From Stenopsyche tienmushanensis (lineage: Eukaryota > Arthropoda > Insecta > Trichoptera > Stenopsychidae), in the NCBI GenBank assembly GCA_008973525.1, contig WACJ01000117.1:744001-808000 (forward strand): a stretch of 64,000 nucleotides of DNA, written 5' to 3'. The translations under genes and the position numbers were made by a program. Each line of letters begins with the position of its first letter. Within the stretch, counting starts at the first letter, position 1. Shown here piece by piece: positions 11,040 through 22,202 of the stretch. The notes under the pieces were generated by a model, which saw nothing but the letters and a program-made list of their open reading frames with translations, was not told the origin of the DNA and made no database searches.

Positions 11040-11346
11040 ATATCACCGCGAATGTCCATCAGAAGCTTGTGGAAGTTCATGGTAGTGATGAAATGAGTCG
11101 ACAATATGTTACGAAGTAGGTTATATCGTTCAGAGAAGACCGTATTTACGAAGCAAGGAGTGGGAGACCATCAATGATTTCTGATGAACTTTTACCAAAA
11201 ATTGAAGAACACGTCCGAAATGATCGCCGTGTGACGCTTCACGATCCTTACGAAGAATCTCTTGGCATTTTTTGAAGTCTCCTTGGTGATATTGTGATGA
11301 GAAAACTTGATTACGGGGAGTTTTGTGCGAGATGGGTTCCCAGAAT
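11040..11346 (+). pseudogene. Mariner transposase N-terminal remnant
   Basis: A plus frame reads SFREDRIYEARSGRPSMIS, DELLPKIEEHVRNDRRVTL, then a TGA stop, then SLLGDIVMRKLDYGEF and CARWVPRI. These are the second helix-turn-helix of mariner transposase and the linker ending in the WVP motif. It breaks where the family D element entered, exactly after the WVP-R motif. The catalytic domain is gone. The same lineage occurs at 27.6 kb, where the sequence across this point is continuous. Confidence 0.85.
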
Positions 11347-12304
11347 CAGGGCCGTAACTAGGGTATGAAGCGCCCGTGGCAAGTATCTAACTTAACGCCC
11401 CCACCCCCAGAAATCCAATTTATTTTTTAAAGTTAACTAATACCATTCTAAATGTAACATATTAAATACAATTATAATGTACGTTTTAAAATAATATACA
11501 AAGACAGTCCCAAAATTACCTGACCTAACGCATAGATGGCGGCTACTGTTGTAAAAAAAATACTATGATATAAAGGGTCTAGACGCTACGTCACTTCCGC
11601 GATTGTACAGATTATAGAAAATGCCGCAAAAATCCCTAAAACGAGAACGGAGTGGCCATAAGGTTTATATGCTCAATCGGTCCGCTTTTCGGACCGCTGA
11701 TATGACGAATGAGCGGCTTACGATCCAAGAAAATGTTGATTTAATTCAAATATTTAGATGTATTCAATCAAGATATCGCCAGCCTACTCAACAAAAGTGC
11801 ACAGCAAGGTGTAAAACGAATCTAATAAACATTTCCGCGAGGATACGCGCATTCTTCGAGTGGCCTCTAAGTAAGTTTTATGGGAAAGGGGAAGTCTAGT
11901 ATCGCTCACAATTTCGTTTGGCGCTAGCAACCTATGTAAATTAGCCTCTGGAGGGACTTCTGCGATCATACAGATCATACGGGGTACGTATTTATCAACG
12001 AAAATATCGTAAAACGCCCCAAAAGAAGACGAAGTGACCACAAGGTTTGTATGCTCAATCGGTCCGCTTTTTGGATCGCTGAATGAGCAGTTCGCAATCG
12101 GATGACATACCTGAACATAACGATAACCAAGAAAAGAGGCATTAGACAACTTAGTGTATCAATGTTGATTCATGTAAAGTAGAATGACTGAGTAAAATAA
12201 AAACCATTTGCAACTTTCGACCGAGTTTCGACTGCGTTTTGCGCCCCATGTCCAGTTGCGCCCGTGGCGGGCGCCTGCTTTGCCACGCCCTTGTTACGAC
12301 CCTG
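11347..12304. mobile_element. Family D hAT-type non-autonomous element, copy 1 (complete)
   Basis: Ends CAGGGCCGTAACTAGGG and, inverted, CAGGGTCGTAACAAGGG match at 15 of 17 bases. The element is flanked by a perfect 8-bp duplication CCCAGAAT (11339-11346 and 12305-12312), diagnostic of the hAT class. The interior has two related blocks (around 11620-11720 and 12010-12110) each containing GCTCAATCGGTCCGCTTTT, so this copy is longer than D2, D4 and D5. No transposase remnant is present. Confidence 0.9.
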
Positions 12305-12439
12305 CCCAGAATGTTCACACAGGAGCACTGTCAAAAACACTATCTATCTCACTACACCCAAAAATCCAAAATACAATCCAAAATGAGCTAGCCATAAAAT
12401 AAATCTTGTAACCTTACTTTTTGGATGATCCTCCTGATA

Positions 12440-12640
12440 TTGTTGCTGAAAAAATGTAAATTTCCATTAAAGGGTGTGCATTATATCATTAGAAGACATC
12501 AGGCGACTGGGACTTTGAAGAACAAGAAAAGACCGGACCGCCCAAAACCTGTTACGGATCGTCATCTAACTGTTCTCGCCAGACTTTACATACGTGTAGT
12601 GCCGAAGAAACTCAAATTAAATAAATTGAATAACTAAAAT
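12440..12640 (+). pseudogene. Tc1-like transposase N-terminal remnant
   Basis: The frame reads LKKCKFPLKGVHYIIRRHQ, ATGTLKNKKRPDRP, KPVTDRHLTVLARL. This is the Tc1 paired-like DNA-binding region: second helix with YIIRRH, the G-rich turn, then the GRP-type hook (RPDRPKPVTDRH). The first helix is degraded and nothing of the DDE domain follows. It lies directly right of the mariner terminal repeat, so two Tc1/mariner lineages sit side by side. Confidence 0.75.
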
Positions 12641-12789
12641 AGACTACTTTGGGTACGAAAACACAAACGTTGTACAATTGATTATTGGTAAATGTCTTAT
12701 AGAGAGACAAATCCAAATTAAAAATTTAAGCTCAAAGAAAATAATGTTTGTTTACTATTTTTTTAACATATATGTATACATAGTTTGTT

Positions 12790-13186
12790 ATTCTATGTAT
12801 ACATATATAGAGTACATATATGTTTTTCAAATTATTATATTAACCTTCCTCTACCGGTGATGTATTTACTACACCTCGACTCTAATAATGGGAATATCGA
12901 TATGAAATATAATAAATACGAGGTTGAGAATTTTTGTATTCCTCCGCAATATAATTACGAATCACATCAAATTATTATAGTATGTGGGTATTCATCTGCA
13001 GCAATGGAAATAAATAATTTGTCGGGAAATCGGGAGTTTTGCGAATTTTAGTCCGTGTCTCAGCAGAAAGGAATTTTGTCAGTCAGATTGATGGTGTTAT
13101 ACGAAAATAGGGGCTCACGCGGTCATCAATTCGAACTAGCGTTTAAATATCTGATGACGACACCTCCAACGAGTGTGGAGGTGTCG
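12790..13186 (+). mobile_element. hAT element fragment, family A copy 2
   Basis: Best-preserved upstream reading frame of the family: from about 12785 it stays open through FCIPPQYNYESHQIIIVCGY, SSAAMEINNLSGNREFCEF to a TAG at the site shared with copies 3, 6 and 7. It is the only copy with a Gln codon (CAA) in IPPQY, where six others have TAA. It continues SQQKGILSVRLMVLYEN and GHQFELAFKYLMTTPPTSVE, then ends abruptly in a hairpin (12-bp arms 13157-13168 and 13176-13187). Confidence 0.8.
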
Positions 13187-13192
13187 TAAAGG

Positions 13193-13400
13193 AAAATCTG
13201 ATTTTATGCATTGCTATTTTTCCATTTAAAAACGGAAAATGTTAGTTAAAAGATGAAGCTATGTTTGTGTAATATATAATTTAAAAAAAATGCTTGCTAC
13301 TGGTGTAGTGGTTGCTTTATGCTAGACTTTAGGCGGCGCGGCGCATGCGCGTAGTATCTTTCAACCAATTGCCGCTTGGCGTTTTTTTAATTTTCGTGAC
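13193..13400 (+). mobile_element. Family B repeat, copy 2
   Basis: Aligns by eye with 56.07-56.29 kb throughout: TTTCCATTT, GTTTGTGTAATATATAAT, GGTTGCTTTATGCTA, then CATGCGCGTAGT and CTGCCGCTT-like tail. It adjoins the hAT breakpoint directly. No coding content. Confidence 0.65.
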
Positions 13401-14039
13401 GTTTAGGCCAATTTGCCCTACGGCGCCCATACACGTTTCACTTCAAAAATTAAATATTTTCCAATCGATTAATATTTTTAATGAAGGAATTTTTAAAATG
13501 ACGTCGTAATCATAATTAAGTTGAGCACACTTAACGGTGGACGTGGAAGGATCGTAATCTTTCCGCCCGTCGAAGAGCGAGCCCAAAATAATGAATGCAC
13601 TCGGGGCGCAGCTCCCGATGCGTTCATTATGCAAGCGACGAAATGAAATGAAGCCGTTTCTTTATCTAAATAAGATCAAACATTTACCGTACAAATAAAG
13701 GACCTGTAAGAGATCAATTAAAATTCCAACAGGCCTTCGGGTGCATTGAAAAGCTGAGGCAAGTGCCTCATATCTGAGATCTTACGCAAGCGCAGAAGCC
13801 TTTGTGCGGCAATAAATGCAATGCTCCGAGACGAAATGCATTCTTATTGGCGCGTACAACACGCGCCCCTTGCACTACAACCATTATTGCAAAATGCACA
13901 ACAGGTGCACATTTAAATGCAGACCTTTAACCAAATCACAATAACAATATGGGATGCCGGCTCAGATGTAGATTGTTGGATTTTTGCTTAAATTATTGTT
14001 TTATTTTCCGAGCGTTTCCATGGACACATTAACGACAAA
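13401..14039. other. Unassigned spacer
   Basis: The first 40 bp (TTTTCGTGACGTTTAGGCC) may still belong to the family B tail. The remainder shows no repeat or protein signal. Confidence 0.4.
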
Positions 14040-14330
14040 AACGCACATTGACTTTTATATTATTAATGGTTACCCGGCATGCGTTGCAATGCCAGAAAGA
14101 AGTACTTTGGGTGAAGTTTAGTGTGGAATGCCCGGAATTTAGGCGAATCTTTGTACGGACCACCCGGACTCCACAAATTGCATACATAAACAATATTTTT
14201 ACTATGTCTATGTTATTCCCGCAAGTATAAACAATAAGTCGACAAAGTTTTATCGCAATCGGATGAACGGTATGGCAACGCATTAAATACGGACAAACAA
14301 ACATTGATATTAGATTTGACACTTTTTTAT
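14040..14330 (-). mobile_element. Helitron-like family H copy 2
   Basis: The right part matches the family's second head unit in reverse (GAACGGTATGGCAACGCATT, then AATACGGACAAACAAACATT). The left part with GGCATGCGTTGCAATGCCA is shared only with the copy at 51.90 kb, so these two form a subfamily. No coding content. Confidence 0.65.
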
Positions 14331-15244
14331 CATTCAAATAATGCAAGGCAAAATTAAAACCTGAAAGCTTGTATTTTGTGCCTAATTACTGTTATATAAT
14401 TTATTCTTGTCCAGAGTCCAAGTGTTTCCTCCTCATTAACCCGATAAATACCGCGCGCACAGATCTGTGCGTTTTATCACTTCGACTTTATACACAGCTT
14501 GAAAACACGGAAGACTATATTAAATCGCTGTATTGATGAGATAATAAAAGCGGTGAAATATGCTACTTAAGCACATGGTTACTCTGTTCGATGTGGTCAT
14601 TTTTTGCACCTTTCGTTTCGAGGCTTTCCCGCTGAAAAAATTACCACGTTCCAGGTATAATTAAGGCTTTGCATTATGCTCCTTTACGCGTCCCGGGCTA
14701 AGGACGTCGTTATCGTACCGAAGCAGTTTGCTAACACACCGAAGATAGGTTAACGCAAAAAGTTTGCAGAAGAGAAGATGTGAGCAGCACGAAGTCTGCG
14801 GCACGCCAGAAGATGAGGTGTACTTTGACATAATGAGGGTAATCAAGATAATATCGCACGCAGTAAGAAGGGCCACCTCCGGGGTGAGCCTCAAAGGTTA
14901 CTTCTTCGCGTCCCCGGGAGATTATCGCGTGTTAAAAAGACACCTCGAGTGAGATGTCAGATAAATGGCAACGGCCTGTCAGGGAGTATGGCAATTCGAG
15001 GATCAATTCGTCGGAGCCGGATTTGCGCCAATTAAGCTTTTATGACGAGACGAGGTCGTTCTTGTTTATATTGCGACTTTTACTTTTACGACGTTCGTTC
15101 ACTTTTGGTGCACGAAATTAAGAATATCATTTTTGATTGTGATGATGAATAATTTCGACGAGCAGCGAACAGCGTACGAATGAACACTTTAACACATTCC
15201 TCACGCAATGGCGCTGTTAAACCTTTCATCTAGAACAGCTGGGT
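14331..15244. other. Unassigned spacer
   Basis: No motif recognised in overlapping frames at 14661-14952. TTTAACACATTCCTCACG near 15189 and GGCGCTGTTAAACC near 15209 echo words from the neighbouring LTR-like family, so decayed retroelement sequence may extend here. Confidence 0.4.
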
Positions 15245-15545
15245 TTATTAACGACCCGCCGATTCTGACACCATTGTTGCGTGGTGAAGCGCGGACGCTC
15301 TCCAGCAGTCTCCGGGACGCGCCCTACTCCCACGTGTTCGCAGAGATGGTTGCGAATAGAAATACTCTCGTCTAACTGATATTTTAATTAAAGACGAGAG
15401 AGAGAGATTTGTCCGCGGGAAGCACGTCTTCCCGTAGCCAAGGTTATCTGACCACTCCTTGCGACTTTCGCGACGTCTAACTGACAATGTGCACGCGTAA
15501 GAAGCCATAGATGTCGCTGTTAATCTGGCGCATTAAATCAAATAA
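15245..15545 (-). mobile_element. LTR-like family E copy 1 with primer-binding site
   Basis: Read on the minus strand it contains a conserved hairpin (CGGGAAG...CTTCCCG, near 15413-15440), then GAGAGTATTTCTATTCGCAA, and ends CGCAACA followed by TGGTGTCAGAATC (15261-15273). The same order, ending in CGCAACAT-TGGTGTCAGAAG, occurs at 59.36 kb. TGGTGTCAGAA complements the 3' end of eukaryotic tRNA-Leu, a known retrotransposon primer. The polymerase genes expected beyond the site (below 15250) are not recognisable. Confidence 0.7.
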
Positions 15546-15676
15546 AGTTTACTATGGAGATAGTAAAGAAACGATCACCAGTTGGGTGGATGAATGAAAC
15601 AAGGAGAAGATATGGATGCAATTCACAAGAAAAATGGAGACAAATTTGAGATAAATTCATTTTAAAGTAGATTATA

Positions 15677-16085
15677 TTTACCCCTTTCCGTAGTGAACTA
15701 ATTTAAAATCATCATAAACTTAGATGCTATATTTGCTTGTCCGCCACTTATCTGTCAGGACCGTTGCAGCTTGTAGGAAGCTTGTACATATATAAATAAA
15801 CACTGTCGATAGCACACAATATTCGGTAATTTCATCAAGTAAACATAAACAATACACTTGAAATCGATTCATCATCCCTTTGTGGTCCTATGTCGAATCT
15901 GATTCGACATCGATTTTATTTGAAATTTGTGTTAACGATCTATACAATCGTACGATGTACGCAAGATACTCTTTCCGTCTCTGTCTGCCTCCGATTTCAA
16001 CGTGTAAGAATGCTCTTTCTGAATTACTGGAATTCCGGAATTCCATATTTCTCACATACTTACACATGGCAATTACTGTCAATGT
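15677..16085 (+). mobile_element. piggyBac-like family C copy 3
   Basis: Starts TTTA-CCCCTTTCCGTAGTGA (decayed TTAA and end). It continues through GATGCTATATTTGCTTGTCC, GTCAGGACCG, AAGCTTGTACAT and AATAAACACTGTCGATAGCA. At 15878-15920 it contains CCCTTTGTGGTCCTATGTCG and a 21-bp palindrome, otherwise known only from the left end of the piggyBac relic at 6.3 kb, so an end of that type is embedded here. The right end is lost near GGAATTCCGGAATTCC. Confidence 0.75.
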
Positions 16086-17576
16086 GGATCAACACTTTTT
16101 ACGCGAAAATTGAATAGATCGCGTAAAAGAAAGCTACATCTACACGAATTATCCCACTATTTCACAGTTAAACACATCATCGAGTAATATATCCACAAAT
16201 AACATGATTTTCCTCGTCAGTTATATAAATTTCTCCATTGCATCAACTAAAAGTAAGATTATTCAATTAAATTTAGTATTATAAAAATGTGACGATCATT
16301 TGAAGAGTCGTCATCATCATTACCAAAGCACATCATTGACGTCGTCTTCAGAATGCTGAATGACCATCATAGTAATTATTTGACATATTTTAAGTCAATT
16401 ACAACACATTTATATTGTGAAAACGCACATTATAAAAAATAATTCATGTAACTTACTGTCATTGAGAACAAGATCTTTTAAATTTTCATGGAGGACCGGA
16501 TACTTACCTAAAACAAAGATACAAATATTCATTAATAATCAGTCATAAAATTATACAAAAATCGATAATTCAATCATTTTAACATCTTATAAATTAACAA
16601 GCACAGGGAAGAAGTTTCAGTCGATTAAACATTTATGATCCTTTAATAGATGCTTAACGAGGATGCAGTTAATCAGCTCTGGTATGCTATGATGATGATG
16701 ATGATTATATGGATCTATAGGAATTTGAATATTTGGGTATCATTACCATGCATGAGAGCACAGATGCATTTTAATAATGTTCCATAATTATGTAGATGTG
16801 TATACAATGTACGCCGAGTCAAGTGTTACCATATTTTTATGTAGATGTCTAGCATAAATTCGCCAAATAATGCATAATGAATTAGATGTAGGATCCATAT
16901 AAGAACGAGAAAAAATACTAAAAACAACGAGTGGTCATAGCAAGGAAAATATTTGCTCAGGTAACTCGATGGAAGCGTATTTCAATGTGCTCAATTGTTC
17001 TTAATTGACATGATATATTCACTTTTTGATCTGTATTCGAACACTTTTCCGTGTCATTATTAAATTCAAGAAGAAGAATTACGTATGTATGATATGAACT
17101 TATTTCAATCCGATTAACGCTCTATATGGTGGCATTATACAAAGAGTCGCACAGACGGTTGTTTCACCACAGGCCATATAAAGCCGTGTTAAATCGTTAC
17201 GATTGTCTCTTATTCGAGGACCGATGGACGACTTTCTCCTCATCCACTGCTGAAGATAATTGATGGTGGGCTGAGTGAGGAAAACGCCTCTCGATTAATG
17301 AAATTAATTAGATTCTTGTTCAGGCGGAAGACGCCTCAATTACACTCGATTCATAAGCTGTGATTACACATACCGTTAGAGGGTCTAGCGATCGTCTTCT
17401 TGGAATCCTCATTACCGGAACGAAGATGTAACAGGCAAATTTGCATTTCAACAAGTCAAAGCTTGGATTTAATTAATAATCTCAGATAATATTATGCAAA
17501 ACGAGAAAAATCAGCTTTTAACTCATTCCGGCTCTATGTCTCACCCGTTTGACACATCGGTTTTTCTGATGGGTTC
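16086..17576. other. Unassigned spacer
   Basis: About 1.5 kb with no family copy or protein remnant. A short GAT microsatellite lies at 16688-16706. Confidence 0.45.
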
Positions 17577-18112
17577 TATGTAGGGAATCCAATTCCGAGT
17601 CAAAATTTCTATCCCGGGATTGCATTAGACCATCCCAATGTAACTGATAAAATTCCTATCTGCTGAGACACGGACTAAAACTCGCAAAATTCCCGATTTC
17701 CCGATAAATTATTTATTTCCGTCGCTGCAGATGAATACTTATATACTATAATACTTCGATGTGATTCGTAATTATATTACGGAGGAATACAAAAATTCTG
17801 AACCCCGTATCTATTATATTTCGTATCGATATTCGCATTATTAGCGTCAAGGTGTAGTAAATACATCACCGGTGGGGAAAGGTTAATATAACAATTTGAA
17901 AAACATATATGTACTGTATATATGTGATACATATATAAGACAGTTACTGCCCCTAGGCGTCGCCCAAGCTCACCAATTAGTAGTTACGCCACTGTTTCTA
18001 AGCGTCCAGAATTCGGCGAAAAATTTTCGATTTAGTAGCCTTCTACGTGCTGGTGATGTGTACAATTTCTGTTAGATAAAAATTTCAATCTCGAATTTTT
18101 CGGGATTACGTT
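17577..18112 (-). mobile_element. hAT element fragment, family A copy 3
   Basis: The low-coordinate end begins TAGGGAATCCAATTCCGAG, probably a true terminus since copy 1 ends in its inverse. It then enters the family block but skips the C-terminal dimerisation motif, so the copy is internally deleted. Both shared nonsense sites are stops (TAA and TAG). The other side runs past TGCTGGTGATGTGTACAATT to TTCGGGATTACGTTTACTA and stops without a terminus. Confidence 0.75.
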
Positions 18113-19165
18113 TACTAATTGTTCATACGTTCTAATTTGCTCAAAGGCAGGGCTATCGTTCAAATATATTCAGACGCTAAAATGATAATTTTTGGTTAAA
18201 CAAAGTCACTGAAAGTATATTTATAAACAATAAGTTCATTCTGTTACAGTTTTAAATTGGTTGTTGTCACCGCTTTTCTCATTTCTGCTCACTGCCTTTC
18301 ATTTACGAAGCATAAACATGCATGATCAAGAAATTTAATATCAAACGACCTCAATTAACCCCTTAAGCCTTTGGTGTAATCAAATATTGACCCAATTCTG
18401 GCGTATATCTGTGATTGCGGTTGCAGGAAAGTGGTGCTGCATATAAAGCAAACATTACTTTAAGATCCAGTCTGGAAAAACAGAGCTTGATTGATGGACT
18501 TGTAGGCCCCATTGAGCTTGTTATGTGAACCCTACATTCCCTACAGCTCAAGTGGGATAAAAGCTTCCCGTAGGTTTGGCAGTTGAAATTCTTTTCGATA
18601 CCTTTATATCTTTTACGGCGCTTTGGGGTTTCCATTTTGCCGCAGTGAACATTGAACTCGGATGGTGCAAAAATATATCACGCCGAAAAATCGCGTCTTG
18701 AATTTAAATCTCAGAGCAATTAAATCCAAAGTAAATAATGGCAATCAGTCAAACAAACAGGCTTTCAACGTGGAGTTAACTATGTTGAATAACGCCTTTT
18801 CGATGTAAAATAAGTGCATTATTTTAAATTATAGCGGACAGGATATGTAGCACGGAAAGGAAGGAATTAAATGGGACTATTGTTGAATTGTTATACTATT
18901 TTATGGCAAAAAACTTAGCCATTGCGATAAGAAATAGAAGCATTTGTAATGTGGTACTAAAATAGACTCTTAAAAGATTTCTAGATCGACAAAATGCACG
19001 ACAAAAGCATATGGAAAACAATAAAAATATAAAAGACAATAAACAGAATACGACATATTTCACGCTGTAATGCAAGATAATGAATATAGATAGCAAGAAA
19101 CAGGTAGAAGAACATGGCATAATAAGCACATTTATAATTGTTGAAAGTTTTATAGAAAAAAGAAT
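18113..19165. other. Unassigned spacer
   Basis: A 90-codon minus frame at 18363-18635 has no recognised domain. The LINE upstream of the RT box may have occupied the right part, but I see no endonuclease or gag motif. Confidence 0.4.
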
Positions 19166-19428
19166 ACGTTCAATGGTCTTCTTGGACGTATTACAAGCGT
19201 TTGATAAAGTATGCCACCAGGAGCTACGTTAACTCATGAAGTCATACTTAACAGGTTGTTAATTGCAAATCGAACAAGAACAGTATTTTCAATACTAAGA
19301 GAAGCTGAAATACCAAAAGTTGGTATGCTTGATCTAATTTTAAATGATAAAGATGAAAAAAGGGGCACATTTACTGATGACACAGCGAATGTGGCGAGAA
19401 AACACAGTAAAATATCTTGTTTCTGATG
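19166..19428 (+). pseudogene. Jockey-like LINE reverse transcriptase remnant
   Basis: MVFLDVLQAFDKVCHQEL, from 19173, is the conserved RT block of jockey-type LINEs (usual form FLDVxQAFDKVWHxGL, with the first catalytic Asp). A frameshift leads to a second frame with AEIPKVGMLDLIL, in the position of GVPQGSVLGPxLY, and GTFTDDTANVA, the FADD catalytic box with Ala replaced by Thr (both Asp kept). About 40 residues between the blocks are compressed. Endonuclease, ORF1, thumb and tail are missing. The same RT box is on the minus strand near 31.75 kb. Confidence 0.85.
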
Positions 19429-19548
19429 TGAAATTTCGATGGAAGAAACGTCTAGGCAGAAGAAAAGAAAGAAGAACTGAATTTTCCATGAAAAAAATTC
19501 AAAACTAACTAAATAAAAAGCACGAGAGTCTCATGCGGTAGTAATGAA

Positions 19549-20089
19549 CAGGGCCGTAACAAGGGCGTGGCAAAGCAGGCAACCGCCACGGGCGCAATTG
19601 GGCTTGGGGCACAAAACGCAGAATACCGACCCAGTCGAGAGTTGCACATGGTTTTTTTTAATTTTTCTTCGATATCGTTTAAACAACCCACCCGATCAGT
19701 CTTCTCCGGACAACTTCGTTTTGTAATGAGAGATATCGTTATCGTTCTGTAGTTATGTTCAGGTATGGCATTCAATCGCGGGGCGTTTTTTCTTCATATC
19801 AGCGGTCCGAAAAGTGGACCGATTGGATATACACACTTTGTGGCCACTCCGTCCTCGTTTAGCGGCATTTTCTATGATCTGTACGATTACGGAAATAATG
19901 TAGCGTCTAGACACTTTCTATTATAGTATATTTTTAAAACAGTATCCGCCATGTATACGTTAGGTCGGGTACTTTTAGGACTATCTTTGTATATTATTTT
20001 AAAACATACATTATAATAGTATTTAATACATTGCATTAATAACAGCATTGGTTAACTTTAAAGATAAATTGGATTTCCGGGGAGGGGGG
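19549..20089. mobile_element. Family D hAT-type element, copy 2
   Basis: Begins with the terminal CAGGGCCGTAACAAGGG and is inverted relative to copy 1. Internal matches include GGTCCGAAAAGTGGACCG and GTTAGGTCGGGTACTTTTAG. It has only one of the two internal blocks. The far end lacks the terminal repeat, ending in a G-rich run, yet GTAATGAA on the left and GTAATAAA on the right (7 of 8) suggest a decayed target duplication with a terminal deletion. Confidence 0.75.
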
Positions 20090-21594
20090 GGGGGCGGAAG
20101 TAATAAATATGCAAATGAACTTCCCTTGATGGAATGAATTATTTATATTGACGAACAAAAACAACTCTTAAATGACTCTCTTTATCTCTCTCAATCTCCA
20201 ACACACAACAAACTTTAAAAGTGTTTTGACTGGAGTTTCATTTTGCGTGACGTTCAAGCCTTTTTTTTGCCTATTCAAGAAAAGAACAAAACCTTTGACT
20301 GTAATCAAGCAATTGCAGTGGAAACAAGATTGAACAAAGACAACAACACATGGAACTGAGTTGGAAATTACTTGGTCTTGCTGTGTAATGATGATGACAT
20401 ATCTGGGTCTAATTTGGAAGCTGTATGAATGAACTTTGTACGAACTTGGGTTATAAATAAAACGTAAAGCACTGGAAATATTTTTCCACTTTGCTAAGCT
20501 CAGCATGCGAGACCATAATTAATAATACTCACTATGACTTATCGACGAATCAGATTGAGCTATTTATTAGTAAACTCCCTTAATACTATATAATTTGATA
20601 TGTTGATAAAAAAAATCGAAGTTTGAGGACAAAGTAATCCTGAATCGATATGCAACCCACCCACGTGTTAAATCGTATGAAATTTGTATCTCTTTTCATA
20701 AGCACACAGCTTCAGGTCGTGACACCGCTTTATGGTTTTGATTTAAGTGCTGAACTCTGAAACCCAATTCCCTTGTGCGATCTTCTCTGTGTCAGACAGG
20801 TAGAAAAAAATGTTTATTTGTTTGCTTGTTTTCCGCGGATAATCGAGGAGTCCGCGGGTGTGATTTCGCCCCGGAGGAATAGGGTCTCGTTTCCTTTATT
20901 GGGATCAACGGTGTGCATATTTGAAATGTGATATCCGGCCACCCCCACGGGGGGGGATCGATGTTTCTTTTGCCCTTGTTAAAAAGAGGGAACGAAAGGA
21001 ATACAAAGTCAAATGACATCTTCCGTATTAACGCTGCGTTCGCGGAGGAAGAAAAAAACAAATTATTCATTCGTCTTTATCAAGTATTCCTTTGCTATGG
21101 AACTGGGTCATTACACGTGAGTGGAGATGAAAATTTTGAGCTAAGTGTGCCTTCCTTGAAGAACTCATTTTTCTTCTTCAATTTACTTGCAGAATATCAA
21201 AGGGAATGTGTCATTTCATGCCCTGAGTGCACTGCAGTCATCTATCATAACGATGGGATTTTAAAAGAATTTACGATATTATCCTGTGCTTCTTTGAATG
21301 CATAAATTAATACATTTCACTGAAAATTCTTTGATGTAAAAAGGCAAGAATTACTCTTGTTGTGTTTTATTTTGATCATGGAACCATCTTTAAAGCTCGT
21401 AAGTACAGTAATATTCCGCCATTTGCACGTATTTATAGATGCACCCTAAAACAGAGGGGTAAAACTCAAAGGCCAACTATAAAAAAGCTTAAGTTTAGGT
21501 AGGCCGAAAAAAAATCATAAAAACGTAGGTTTATTCCTAAGCGTATTGAACATTGGCGGATTTAGCATTTGAGAGGTCCTTGGCGCAATTTAGC
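20090..21594. other. Unassigned spacer
   Basis: GAGTTTCATTTTGCGTGACG near 20235 is the only repeat word (family B tail). The 125-codon plus frame at 20928-21305 and its minus overlap match nothing I recognise. Confidence 0.4.
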
Positions 21595-21965
21595 CCTTTG
21601 ATGAGTAGAGTTGCTCTTGGTTTTTATTTTACTTAATCATTCTACTCTTTATGCATTAACACGTTGATTGACATAGCAGTATTATTGGGATGAGGTGGAA
21701 GAACGTTGAATAGAAATACTGCTTTGATAACCTCTTTATTATACACGAGAGAAAGATCTGGCTGCGGGAAGGACTCCCTCCCGCAGTCAAGGCCAAAGAC
21801 TCCTCTCGACTTCCGCTTCTTACGCGTCACCACTTGCAACGGTGCACACACAAGAAGCGATCCTGTCGTTTTTTTCAGATGCAATTTGCTTGCAGCGCCA
21901 CACAAGATGGCGCTGTTAAAATTAACACATTGCGCCTAAAGAGAGACCTTGTTGATTTTACTAAA
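21595..21965 (-). mobile_element. Chimeric family D end plus LTR-like family E copy 2
   Basis: Starts with TTAGCCCTTTGATGAGTAG, a family C-type end. Then comes a family D end segment (GTTTTTATTTTACTTAATCA), then LTR-like sequence in minus orientation. On that strand it contains a hairpin CTGCGGGAGGGAGTCCTTCC followed by CGCAG, an AATAAA polyadenylation signal (21732-21737) and AGTATTTCTATTCAACG. No primer-binding site follows, because the D segment interrupts. The same D-to-E junction recurs at 27.05 kb. Confidence 0.7.
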
Positions 21966-22202
21966 AAATCGGAGTACAAAGAGTCCAGTCCTTTCTTTCT
22001 TCGCAAGGGTGTTGCCAGGCTAGGGGGAAGTCCTAAGTTACGCTTAAGTGTATATTGGATTCGTTATAGAACTGGATACACCCCTAAATAGATCATGACT
22101 ATAGCTTCATTATATCAAAAACAATGAAAATCTTTGACACACAAGAAAAAAAATTGACAGTCGAATAATAAGTATAATAATACACCCCGAAAGAGAGATT
22201 CC

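Larger units (their letters stand above)
10905..12433 (+). mobile_element. Internally deleted mariner, split by a family D element
   Basis: Inverted terminal repeats of 29 bp at 10905-10933 and 12405-12433 differ at only two positions (core AAGTAAGGTTACAAG). Without the 958-bp insert and one 8-bp duplication the element is 563 bp, under half of a normal mariner (about 1.3 kb). It keeps a transposase remnant on the left; sequence right of the insert no longer encodes anything recognisable. A TA target duplication could not be assigned because flank and repeat start run together (TATC on both sides). Confidence 0.85.

Noticed and set aside
11621..12149. Frames of 92 and 121 codons
   Set aside because: They fall within the non-coding family D element; the intact shorter copies at 41.9 and 47.7 kb have no equivalent frame.
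18363..18635. 90-codon minus frame with several Cys residues, considered as a zinc-binding transposase N-terminus
   Set aside because: Cys/His spacing fits no BED, THAP or C2H2 pattern that I can recognise.
20071..20086. Run of G residues as a possible G-quadruplex
   Set aside because: It aligns with the C-rich stretch CGCCCCCACCCCCAG near one end of family D copy 1, so it is decayed element sequence.
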